Assembly: GCF_012926525.1 (NCBI RefSeq)
Contig: NZ_JABBNI010000063.1
Coordinates: 215,608-279,607, forward strand
Source: Clostridium muellerianum
GTDB lineage: Bacteria > Bacillota > Clostridia > Clostridiales > Clostridiaceae
Direction: 5' to 3'
DNA: 64,000 bases
The notes below the pieces were generated by a model. The model was given only the letters and a program-made list of their open reading frames with translations, was not told the DNA's origin and did not search any database. Every line of letters begins with the position of its first letter. Positions within the stretch are counted from its first letter, which is position 1. Shown here in pieces: positions 1 to 7,532 of the stretch. The translations under genes and the position numbers were made by a program.

Positions 1-71
1 ATATATTCCACACCTATTTTCCATGAGATATAATCTTCAATAGATTGCTTCCATTCACTAGTCTTTATCAA
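1..71 (-). CDS. 5' end of an unidentified gene, cut by the window edge
   Basis: Only the first 23 codons are present. Translation starts at a TTG (71-69) preceded by a GGTGG Shine-Dalgarno. An in-frame TAA lies only 15 nt upstream, so no earlier start is possible. The peptide begins MIKTSEWKQSIEDYISWKIG. This short, acidic, helical opening resembles the N-terminal SAM-like arm-binding domain of tyrosine recombinases, which would fit an island next to tmRNA. The fragment is too short to identify, so the integrase idea is a guess. Confidence 0.45.
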   Translation of the reverse strand, partial: MIKTSEWKQSIEDYISWKIGVEY

Positions 72-329
72 GATATTCTCACCACCTTAAATGTAACTTA
101 TTTAACATTTTTTAATTCTAGTTACTAAAAAATATACATTATATTATACATATCCTTATTCTACAAAATATAATAATTTCCTCCTAATACTCCCAATATT
201 TTTCACACTTATCGCTAAACTTTAGTTTTACTATATGTATTTTCTTTCTCTTAAATTTATATGCTAACATTTATAAAGCTAGTAAATAAATTTGACTAAA
301 CACACCTTTAGCGTATTTAATAAAAATTT

Positions 330-362
330 AAAAGACTATGCACAAAATATCATAGTCTTTTT
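330..362 (-). terminator. Bidirectional intrinsic terminator
   Basis: AAAAGACTATG and CATAGTCTTTT form an 11-bp perfect stem around a 10-nt loop, with T-rich flanks on both strands. It ends the minus-strand recombinase/small-peptide transcript. Most of the rest of 72-387 is AT-rich with no recognisable gene. Confidence 0.65.
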
Positions 363-387
363 AACTACTTCCTTTTTAATAATGCTC

Positions 388-471
388 TTAATCACTCCAT
401 TTCTTTTTAGCAACCTTGTACAACCAAACTCCAAACATTACTCCACCTGTAAAACTTAATTCTATTAACAT
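388..471 (-). CDS. 27-residue small membrane peptide
   Basis: This ORF is short but has a strong AAGGAGG 6 nt before its ATG. The peptide begins MLIELSFTGGVMFGVWLYKV, so it has one short hydrophobic stretch followed by a basic tail (AKKKWSD). This single-span, positive-inside layout is seen in phage holin-like, type I toxin-like and small regulatory membrane peptides. It sits 32 nt downstream of a second small membrane-peptide ORF and upstream of a terminator, so the two are probably co-transcribed after the serine recombinase. I do not recognise the family. The evidence is the ribosome site and hydropathy only. Confidence 0.45.
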   Translation of the reverse strand: MLIELSFTGGVMFGVWLYKVAKKKWSD

Positions 472-503
472 TTTATTCCTCCTTGAACTACCTTCTATAC
501 TGC

Positions 504-611
504 TTAATATCTAATATCTGCTGTGTCTACAAACTGTACAGCTAAATCTACAACAACACATGTGGTAATTCCTACAACTACACCTATTCCAAAAACTAAG
601 TATTTTATCAT
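504..611 (-). CDS. 35-residue small membrane peptide
   Basis: The ATG at 611 follows an excellent AAAGGAGGTG at 6-7 nt. The product is almost entirely one hydrophobic helix (MIKYLVFGIGVVVGITTCVV), then an acidic tail ending in DTADIRY, with one Cys in the membrane span. It lies between the serine recombinase stop and the 27-residue ORF on the same strand. The acidic tail here and basic tail of its neighbour suggest a possible pair. No homology is recognised, and a role such as holin, toxin or membrane sensor would be speculation. Confidence 0.5.
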   Translation of the reverse strand: MIKYLVFGIGVVVGITTCVVVDLAVQFVDTADIRY

Positions 612-668
612 AGTTCTCACCTCCTTTCATAGCTCTACTTCACTAGAAATTTAATCTTACCCATATTA

Positions 669-2243
669 TTATGCAATGCTTCTGCATATCTTAAATAAGG
701 TTTTCTTTCTAGCGGAGGCTCTTATACTAACAACCTCTTTTTCCTGCAAAAAGCTAAAGACCACGTTGAATATTACTTCAACGTGGTCTTTATAAACTAT
801 AACCTTATGAACATAATTTTGTATGAACTTTTTACACTCTGGTATATTTCTTTCTAGTACATAACCTTTAAACATAGCAAACATGTTTTTAACCTGTTCC
901 TCTGTAATGCTTGGAATATTATTTTTAACTTCTAGCTCTTTAATGCTAAGTTCAAGCTTTGATTTTCTTTCCTCTAGTTCCTCCATTTTAGCCTTAAACT
1001 CGCTTTGGCAAAACCCATTAGTTATTGCTACCACTATGTTATCTATCTGCTTTTTAACCTCGCTTAGTTCCCTAAGCATTATTCCAGCAGATTCCTTTTC
1101 ATGCTTAGATTGCTCCTCTATGTGCTTATTTATTCTTTCAACTAATATTGGAACTGCCTTGTCATTTAGAATATTTTTCTCCAGCTCCGTCAAAACAAAT
1201 TCTTCTATATACTCTTTTCTTATTTCCTTATTGTCACAGCCTCTTTTTTGAACCCTGCATCCACACCTATAAGACACATATTTAGGCTTGTCCTTCGGCT
1301 TTCTTCTATTACCCTGCATTGCTGAACCGCAATGACCACAATATATTAAGCCTGTGAGCAAATACATCTCTTTTGCCTTATTAGCTCCAGGTGCTTTTTT
1401 TCTTGCAGCCATCATTTCTTTAGCCTTTTGAAAAACTTCTTTTGTTATTATAGCTGGCATTCCACCATCTCTTTTTATTATTTCACTTTCATCCTTTGGT
1501 GAATGACTATTTCTCCTACCAAAAGCATCTTTCTTTGAACTCTTATTAAAAACATATACTCCGCTATATTTTTCATTATCCAATATACTGTATATGCTAT
1601 TTTTCCCGAAAGAATTACCCATCTTAGTTTTATATCCTTTATTATTACAATAGTCTATAATCTCACTGTAACCATAACCATTAATGTACATATCAAAAAT
1701 TTTCCTAACAATTTCAGCTTCTGCTTCATTAGTTACATAATTTTTATTAGCATCAACATCATACCCCAAGGGTGGTAACCCTCCCAAGTGTTTACACTGG
1801 AGAGCATTTTCCTTCATCCCTTTCATAACTTCTCTTGCTAAATTTTTAGAATAATATTCAGCCATTCCCTCTATTACAGATTCTAATATTACTGACTCAG
1901 GACTTCCATCTAAATTTTCTGTAACACTTATTAGCCTTATTCCATTAGCTTTTAACTTTCTTTTATATGAAACAGAATCATATTTATCTCTCGAAAACCT
2001 ATCCAATTTATGAACAATTACAACATCAAACATACCCAATGCACTGTCTTTTATCATTTGTTGGAATTGAGGTCTTTTGTCTGATGTAGCTGACTTAGCT
2101 TTATCTTCATATATCTTTACTATTTCAATATTATTTTTCTTAGTATACTCTTTTATAGCTCTTACTTGGGCGATTATAGATTCTTCTCGTTGGTTATCAC
2201 TTGAATATCTTGCATATATTACTGCTCTTATCTGCTCCTGCAT
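669..2243 (-). CDS. Large serine recombinase (site-specific integrase/resolvase family)
   Basis: The 524-residue protein has the full large-serine-recombinase layout. A resolvase catalytic domain (about 5-150) carries the nucleophile in YARYSS (S14) and the conserved HKLDRFSR segment (77-84). A recombinase domain follows (about 165-245). Next is a zinc-ribbon (about 300-340) with YCGHC and a second group of Cys (C327, C329, C336), then a coiled-coil motif (about 375-440). It cuts and re-joins attachment sites to move an element in or out without host factors other than a possible directionality factor. GGGAGG 9 nt upstream supports the start. The last 20 residues (SIRASARKKTLFKICRSIA) are atypical for the family and may come from sequence swapped at a recombination junction. 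It probably mobilises part of this island. The att sites were not identified. Confidence 0.92.
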   Translation of the reverse strand: MQEQIRAVIYARYSSDNQREESIIAQVRAIKEYTKKNNIEIVKIYEDKAKSATSDKRPQFQQMIKDSALGMFDVVIVHKLDRFSRDKYDSVSYKRKLKANGIRLISVTENLDGSPESVILESVIEGMAEYYSKNLAREVMKGMKENALQCKHLGGLPPLGYDVDANKNYVTNEAEAEIVRKIFDMYINGYGYSEIIDYCNNKGYKTKMGNSFGKNSIYSILDNEKYSGVYVFNKSSKKDAFGRRNSHSPKDESEIIKRDGGMPAIITKEVFQKAKEMMAARKKAPGANKAKEMYLLTGLIYCGHCGSAMQGNRRKPKDKPKYVSYRCGCRVQKRGCDNKEIRKEYIEEFVLTELEKNILNDKAVPILVERINKHIEEQSKHEKESAGIMLRELSEVKKQIDNIVVAITNGFCQSEFKAKMEELEERKSKLELSIKELEVKNNIPSITEEQVKNMFAMFKGYVLERNIPECKKFIQNYVHKVIVYKDHVEVIFNVVFSFLQEKEVVSIRASARKKTLFKICRSIA

Positions 2244-2311
2244 AACTAATTACCTCCCTTTATTAATAATTTATTGAATGAAATATGTTATTACTTATTG
2301 ATTTACACATA

Positions 2312-2476
2312 CTATTTATTCATATGGATTAACGTTAAAATCTCTGCTAAAGGTTCATAAAATGCAGTATCACTACCTTCTGTAATTTTTTCAGTTTTAA
2401 CAACCTCATAAGGTTCATATATCCTTTTGTATAATTTTTCTCTGCTTATTTTGGAATTAATCAATTCTAGTACCAT
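2312..2476 (-). CDS. Short hypothetical protein in island
   Basis: I do not recognise this small ORF of 54-62 codons. An upstream ATG at 2500 is possible, but the ATG at 2476 (MVLELINSKISREK) has a better GGGGTG/GTGGTG region in front. The product is charged and helical with no membrane span. It lies between the serine recombinase and a 145-residue hypothetical gene on the same strand. It may be a real small phage-type gene or a remnant. Confidence 0.35.
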   Translation of the reverse strand: MVLELINSKISREKLYKRIYEPYEVVKTEKITEGSDTAFYEPLAEILTLIHMNK

Positions 2477-2526
2477 TTCACCACACACCCCTAACATCAT
2501 TTCAGTTATATAATATATATTTAAAT

Positions 2527-2964
2527 TTACTTTCGAACCGCTTCTAAAATTCTTATGGCATCTTTACCAATGAATTTAAATATACTATCTATTGGGCAAT
2601 CTCCCCCTAGCTGAATACCTTTAAATCCTAAACTTATTAGTTCAGAATACTTTGCTATTTCAAGGTTTCCTATCCAGTATTGCTTTTCTATATTGTTGTA
2701 TAATTTCCACAACTCAACAGTTGCTCCCTGTTTTTTATTAGCAATTATCTTAAAGTATTTTTTCCCTAAATACCCTAATGGAACTATATTTGTTATAAAT
2801 GCTTTTATTAATTTGTAGCTTGCCTTCTCAGCATTACCTATGAACCACTCATAAACTGGATTAACTGAAATTAGGACTTTTTCAAACTCAATCAAATCAG
2901 TTGGATATCTTCTTACAAGTTCCTTTTTATATCTAATACTATTAAAACCCGCATTTGCAATCAT
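2527..2964 (-). CDS. Hypothetical phage-type protein (145 aa)
   Basis: GGAGG is 8 nt before the ATG. The protein is soluble, rich in Lys, Ile and aromatic residues, and has no motif I can name. The N-terminus (GFNSIRYKKELVRRYP) is basic and the C-terminus is helical. A 12-bp inverted repeat lies just upstream (3012-3080), which may carry its promoter or a terminator for the preceding gene. The location among replication-type genes suggests a phage or plasmid accessory role, which is inference only. Confidence 0.55.
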   Translation of the reverse strand: MIANAGFNSIRYKKELVRRYPTDLIEFEKVLISVNPVYEWFIGNAEKASYKLIKAFITNIVPLGYLGKKYFKIIANKKQGATVELWKLYNNIEKQYWIGNLEIAKYSELISLGFKGIQLGGDCPIDSIFKFIGKDAIRILEAVRK

Positions 2965-3011
2965 TTTTTATACCTCCATCAACATATCTAATCTTCCACC
3001 ATTAACGTAGC

Positions 3012-3080
3012 TAGAAACTTGTCATATTTTAAAAAAATTTATATTTATTGAATTCTTAATAAATTTCCGACAAGTTTCTA
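3012..3080. repeat. 12-bp perfect inverted repeat, 45-bp AT-rich spacer
   Basis: TAGAAACTTGTC (3012-3023) and GACAAGTTTCTA (3069-3080) are exact inverted copies flanking an AT-rich spacer. They lie in the short gap between two minus-strand island genes. The loop is long for a terminator. A paired operator, or a recombinase core or binding pair, is equally plausible. Confidence 0.5.
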
Positions 3081-3105
3081 ACTACTATTGCCATTTATTA
3101 TAGTT

Positions 3106-3543
3106 TTATTTTATTTTTATCACTGCTACTGGGCATTCCTCATTTACGAGGTATTCAACTTCATTAAAGGTTATTGAGGTTTTATCACTGAAATCTAATT
3201 CAAACAGTTCACTAACTTCATTAACTAGCTCTGTGGAATATATTATCCCTTTAGAACCACTTCTTTTTATATTAAAAGAACTCTGGTTATTGGGAAGCTT
3301 TTCGCCAATAATTATGCTATCTTCAGTGAATGCTACTTGCACCTTTTCTAAATTATTAAGCTCTTCTAATAGCTCCTTAGAAAATATAATTCTATTTCCT
3401 GTTTTAGCTTTAATAATGGATATTACCCCAGCTTCTCCTGCTGCTCTGCTTCTACTCTTACTGGTTGATGCCACAGCTCCTTTTAAAATATCATTTACTG
3501 AACCTTCTTCATTATTAATAGTATTTACTACTGATTTTTCCAT
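3106..3543 (-). CDS. Hypothetical protein with an internal duplication (145 aa)
   Basis: AGGAGG precedes the ATG. After a Ser/Lys-rich N-terminus there are two similar halves. One is around residues 48-80 (TGNRIIFSKELLEEL) and one around 95-130 (SKGIIYSTELVNEV). Each has the pattern of a short strand, helix, then beta strands. Such paired half-domains are reminiscent of AbrB/SpoVT-like swapped hairpins, but I cannot confirm that. It is transcribed just downstream of the replicative helicase and the iteron-like repeats, so a DNA-binding role in replication or copy control is possible. Confidence 0.5.
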   Translation of the reverse strand: MEKSVVNTINNEEGSVNDILKGAVASTSKSRSRAAGEAGVISIIKAKTGNRIIFSKELLEELNNLEKVQVAFTEDSIIIGEKLPNNQSSFNIKRSGSKGIIYSTELVNEVSELFELDFSDKTSITFNEVEYLVNEECPVAVIKIK

Positions 3544-3740
3544 TTTATATTCCTCCTAAAATTTAATTAATTTAGTATTATACCGTATTATTGATGTGGG
3601 TCACTTTAGGTCAGAGTTTGGTCTAATCCAAACGTCAGCTTTTGTTGATTTCAGTAGGCTTGGTCGCATGGTCTCATCTGAACATAATTTTCTTTTATTT
3701 TTATTATTTTTTTCTTCTAATTCTTTTAGAGAAAAACTAT

Positions 3741-3814
3741 GACCTATATGACCAAGTCGTTGATTTACATAGGTTTCCTACGACCAAGTTATGACCAAAC
3801 TGTGACCAAGCTAT
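3741..3814. repeat. Iteron-like 11-bp tandem repeats (GACCAAnnnnn)
   Basis: GACCAA occurs at 3782, 3793 and 3804 with exact 11-bp spacing, one helical turn. Another copy starts at 3750 and a related GACCTATAT at 3741. Inverted TTGGTC copies occur near 3616 and 3660. The cluster lies at the 3' end of the D5-type helicase gene in a 270-bp gene-free stretch (3544-3813). Regularly phased repeats beside a replication helicase are typical of an initiator-binding origin or an operator. The function is inferred. Confidence 0.45.
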
Positions 3815-5224
3815 TATGGATTATTAAGTTCATCATCTATTGAAAATATAAATTTATTATTAATTATTGCTCTATATTCACCAACTACTTTAATTCCAGT
3901 ATGATATCTAAAAGTATTGGAACGACCTGAGCTACACTTATAGCCTTTCTTCTTAGCAACAGCTTCAAACTCTCTCCAAAACTTTTGATAACTCATTTGA
4001 GCATAGTGGTACTCAATTCCATTTTCAGTAGCCCAATTTTTAAAAGTTTTGTACACAATTTTGTTATCTTCTCTATAACTTTCATCTTCCACTGGTTCAA
4101 TGCAATCCTCAAAGAATTCATACATAGGAGTTTGGTCTGTTTTATATTGCTTAAGCATTTCATCCATACTCTTACATGTAGAAAACTTGTAGTCATTTTC
4201 CTTTAATCTTCTTAGACCTTCCATAGCCCAAATAAATATTCCAGGAAGCTCCTGCTTTAGTTTTTCCCTTAGCTTATTGTCCCTTTTTTCTCCACTAAAA
4301 TTAGCATTGAAACATAGTATTGACAGCCTTCTAAAATATCCATGACTTACATCTTTAGTATTGGGCAATCTGTTCATGGTTGATATTAATTTAGCCGTAG
4401 GTTTAAAACTAATACTTGGCATATATTTTTCTTCTGCATTTATGGTGTCTTCACCAACTATTGCTTTGAAATATTGAGTATTGAAACTTTTGCCATTCAT
4501 TTCATTTTCTCCGCTAATATTAGCAGTCTTATTGTACAGTTTTATTCTTGAAAATGTTCTGTCCAGCTCGTTTAAAGGTATATCAGATATATTATCTTCA
4601 CCTATTACTAATCTCATAGTGTCAATAAATACACCTTTACCGTTTTCTCCTTCACCAAGAAGTATAAGAGCTTTTTGAGCGTTAGTATCTGGTGTAATCA
4701 TATATCCAGCCCATTCCTGTGCAACTTTTATACGTTCCTTATCGCCTTCAAATATTTGAATAAGAAATTCATCCCACATAGTACAATTTGCATCTGGAGT
4801 AAACTCAATAGGAATGCGTATTGTACTATAATATTTTGGATTGTGAGGTATTAGCTTAAAAGTTTCAGTATCAAACATGCCATTGATTAAATTTATTAGG
4901 TTTTTATGAGGATTTAATTCACCATGGTAGTAAAGTTCCCTTTCCATACCAATTATGTAGTCTCTTTCTATAGTCGGTGTCCATATCCCAAACATGGGTT
5001 TTTGAAACTCATCTCTTAAATACTGCAAGAATTTAACCTCATCCTGTATTTCCCAAACTTCATTATTGTACATATAGTAACGTTTATCTTTAGCAAATAT
5101 TATTTGATAGTTGTCTTTTATGTATTTAGGGAAAATAATTGGGATTAAAGTTCTTTACATTGTCGTGCCTATCAAGTTCTATTCCTCTTTTCATAAGTTC
5201 ACCGTATCTCTGAATTTTGTCCAT
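3814..5224 (-). CDS. D5/P4-type primase-helicase, frame interrupted at CCC-TAA (frameshift)
   Basis: This is the C-terminal SF3 helicase of phage/plasmid D5 family replication proteins, which unwinds DNA at the element's origin. The main frame (5073-3814) gives 419 residues with Walker A GEGENGKG near residue 140 and SF3-type segments after it (STMNRLP, FRRLSILCF). Coding homology continues upstream. A good start is the ATG at 5224 behind GGAGG (8 nt), opening a 32-codon frame ending NYFP at CCC TAA (5131-5126). A +1 slip on CCC-T gives NYFP-KYIKDNYQII and joins the long frame exactly, for a 469-residue product. It is either a 1-nt insertion in the TTTTCCC run (pseudogene) or +1 recoding of the CCC-stop kind known in Listeria phage PSA. 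Without a slip, translation could begin at the ATG at 5073. Confidence 0.75.
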
Positions 5225-5256
5225 CCATAATTCCTCCAAAGTATTATTTTTTATTG

Positions 5257-5285
5257 ACGGAGCCCCTTTTCTTGAGGGACTCCGT
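5257..5285 (-). terminator. Hairpin between two island genes
   Basis: ACGGAGCCCC and GGGACTCCGT form a 10-bp stem with one G-U pair and a 9-nt loop between the 231-residue gene and the helicase. It has no clear U-tract on the minus strand, so it may attenuate or process transcripts rather than terminate them. Confidence 0.45.
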
Positions 5286-5307
5286 TTAATATTAGATTCA
5301 AAACTTT

Positions 5308-6003
5308 TTAGGATTCCTTATATATTTCAGCATTTATATTTACTATTTTAGGAAAAACATCTCCATTATCTAACAAAACATGTTTAACCACACAAGACCC
5401 TTTTATTCCCAACAAATTTCTTAGGTTTATTTTTCCACTTGGTGGCTGACTCGTTAAGTCTCTATAAACTTGATAGAATCCAGACTTAGAGCTATTTGAA
5501 ATGTTATATTTTTGCTTCAAATCATAAGTCAAATCTTCTCCATCTCTCGCACAAGTAATATGATAATCTATGACAAGTTTGTTTTTTACCCCATATTTTG
5601 TCATAACTTCTTTTTCAATACTTAAGTCCTTAACATAGAACCTGTAGCTGCCTTCATCTATTTTTGATTCAGGCTGAATTTCTATTTCAAGATTGATTGG
5701 AGTATTTGTCCCACTTAACTCTTCACTATCAAAAAAGGAATCATGTTTATTATTACTTTTATCTTTCTCCATTACATTTTCAATTACTTTGTTTTTACAT
5801 TTTTTACCACAATTATCTAAAGGTGCTGCCGTTAAATTTAGTTCATCCTGTTCTATATCATCTTCCTCTTTTCTAATAATTTCTTTATTTTCGAATTCCA
5901 TCATATTTTTTTCCTCCATCTCTTTTTTTATTTTTTCTGCTCGGGATTTTTCTGATTTTTTGTAAAGTTCTTGTTCTTTAGGTGAAATTTTTTTCAATGC
6001 CAT
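5308..6003 (-). CDS. Hypothetical phage replication-region protein (231 aa)
   Basis: AAAGGAGG precedes the ATG. Residues 1-100 are low-complexity and very charged (Lys/Glu-rich, helical), with a CGKKCKNK pair of Cys. Residues 110-231 look like a compact beta-rich domain (YRFYVKDLSIEKEV, SSKSGFYQVYRDLTSQPP, GKINLRNLLGIKG). The position directly upstream of a D5-type helicase and the beta-rich C-terminal half would suit a single-strand DNA-binding or recombination accessory protein. That is inference, since I recognise no family. Confidence 0.55.
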   Translation of the reverse strand: MALKKISPKEQELYKKSEKSRAEKIKKEMEEKNMMEFENKEIIRKEEDDIEQDELNLTAAPLDNCGKKCKNKVIENVMEKDKSNNKHDSFFDSEELSGTNTPINLEIEIQPESKIDEGSYRFYVKDLSIEKEVMTKYGVKNKLVIDYHITCARDGEDLTYDLKQKYNISNSSKSGFYQVYRDLTSQPPSGKINLRNLLGIKGSCVVKHVLLDNGDVFPKIVNINAEIYKES

Positions 6004-6110
6004 TATTTATTCCTCCTTTATTTTTTATATTCAAATTGTAATAAACTATTGGTAATTCTCAATTAATTACCTTACAAATTGATTATGCTATAAAAGTTGA
6101 TAATAAATAA

Positions 6111-6134
6111 TGGGAAGAGTTTTTTCCTCTTCCC
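6111..6134 (-). terminator. Intrinsic terminator after the 6144-7214 gene
   Basis: TGGGAAGAG and CTCTTCCCA pair perfectly around a 6-nt loop immediately downstream of the minus-strand stop codon at 6144. The downstream U-tract is weak (TTATTTATTAT). Confidence 0.55.
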
Positions 6135-6143
6135 ATAAATACA

Positions 6144-7214
6144 TTAATTATCTATATCATTTATTTTTTTAATGCCACCTCCTGTATTTAAATTTCTCAA
6201 TCCTTTAGAAGCATCATAATTACTTAAAATTGTATCCATCACTTTTAATCTTCCTTTTAGTTCTGGGTCTTCTAACAGGTTTAATTTCATATTTACTAGA
6301 GCTTGTTCTAACCACATAATAAGCAACTTCTCATTCTGATTATTTTCATCTAAAACAGCTTTAACTTTTTGGATAATTTTTTTATTTTCCGAACTATTTT
6401 TGATTTTTTCTTTTACTTCTAAGTATTCCAATTTTAGCTTAGATATATAATCTAAATCCGTCAAAATATCATTACTAATTAAATTTCCTTCTTTAGTGTT
6501 ATTTAAATCCTCTATAGTAATTTCTTTTCCAATAAGCTTAACAAGAATTTCAAGTAATAATCCTTCAAGATTTTGAGAGAAAGCTATATTCTTAATCGCA
6601 GACTTTTCTTTGCTAATATTATTCTCATGTATTGAATTTCTTGTTAAATAATCAGTATAGCAATAAATTATGTGAGCTTTAATACTTCCTAAATATTTAT
6701 TCAATTCAATTAACCCTTCAACTTTAGCAATGTCAGGCATAGTATTTATATAGAATATTATTTCTTCTAAATTGTTTTCTAAATCTTGAAATAAACTAAC
6801 TTGTTCTTGAACTGCTTTATATGCTGGATGCCATTTTATAAATTCTTTTAAGTCATTATCTAAATATTTATTAACTCCTTCAACTAACTTCTGATTATAT
6901 TGATACAATCCTTCAAAACTGTAATGTTTCTTATCTTTATGCCTATTATAATTTGGATGATATTGAAGTGATTGTAATAATGCTAAAAATAAACCGTTCC
7001 ATTCTTTCTTTAAATCATATCTATTGCTATTTTCTTTTTTAAAGCTATATCCACTTAGCTTTTTTTTAAATATTTCTCTAAATCTAATTATAGAATCATT
7101 AAAAAAATCATCACTGAAATCAAGTATTTTCTTAACATCACTGCCAGATAAATCTTCTTTATTGATTTTATTAAAGTAGTATTCATTACTATGGTCTTCT
7201 CTTTTTCTTGCCAA
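6144..7214 (-). CDS. Hypothetical protein, mostly helical (356 aa)
   Basis: The start is probably the TTG at 7214, with AAGGGG at 9 nt. A TTG three codons earlier is too close to the ribosome site. The protein is soluble, Lys/Asn/Glu-rich and almost entirely helical, with coiled-coil-prone stretches in the C-terminal half (LEYLEVKEKIKNSSENKK). It has no membrane span, signal peptide or recognisable catalytic motif. It lies alone between two hairpins, separated from the replication genes and from the flagellin unit. I cannot assign a function. It has the look of phage abortive-infection or structural accessory proteins, which is only an impression. Confidence 0.5.
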   Translation of the reverse strand: MARKREDHSNEYYFNKINKEDLSGSDVKKILDFSDDFFNDSIIRFREIFKKKLSGYSFKKENSNRYDLKKEWNGLFLALLQSLQYHPNYNRHKDKKHYSFEGLYQYNQKLVEGVNKYLDNDLKEFIKWHPAYKAVQEQVSLFQDLENNLEEIIFYINTMPDIAKVEGLIELNKYLGSIKAHIIYCYTDYLTRNSIHENNISKEKSAIKNIAFSQNLEGLLLEILVKLIGKEITIEDLNNTKEGNLISNDILTDLDYISKLKLEYLEVKEKIKNSSENKKIIQKVKAVLDENNQNEKLLIMWLEQALVNMKLNLLEDPELKGRLKVMDTILSNYDASKGLRNLNTGGGIKKINDIDN

Positions 7215-7275
7215 TAAATTCAACCCCTTTTTGCGTATAATTCTTTATCATTCAGCTCATAGTATAAATGCTAAC

Positions 7276-7315
7276 AAAAAAAATAAGTAATTACAATTAG
7301 CTATAATTACTTATT
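7276..7315 (-). terminator. Intrinsic terminator of the flagellin unit
   Basis: AATAAGTAATTA and TAATTACTTATT form a 12-bp stem followed on the minus strand by a run of eight T. It ends the flagellin plus small membrane protein transcript. Confidence 0.75.
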
Positions 7316-7327
7316 CCAGTTATCTAA

Positions 7328-7492
7328 TTATTTTTTAAGTATCTTATATACACTTCCTATTACAAGAGCTGGTATACCAAATATAACAAAAATTCTTAGA
7401 AATATAAGACCTAGATACCCTAGCAAGCTTCCTATAAACATTATTAACCAAACAATTCCAAATATTAATAGTAAACTAAATATAAGTTTCAT
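7328..7492 (-). CDS. 54-residue membrane protein downstream of flagellin
   Basis: The ATG at 7492 follows GGAGG by 7 nt. A TTG or ATG a few codons upstream is less well placed. The product is almost wholly hydrophobic: a span from about 3-22, a second from about 26-50 (GYLGLIFLRIFVIFGIPALV), and a short basic end (YKILKK). It starts 41 nt after the flagellin stop and shares its terminator, so it is likely co-transcribed. I know of no flagellar gene of this kind. It could be unrelated to flagellin export. Confidence 0.5.
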   Translation of the reverse strand: MKLIFSLLLIFGIVWLIMFIGSLLGYLGLIFLRIFVIFGIPALVIGSVYKILKK

Positions 7493-7532
7493 CTTTACTC
7501 CTCCAATCAATCATTACTTTTGTACAAATCAT

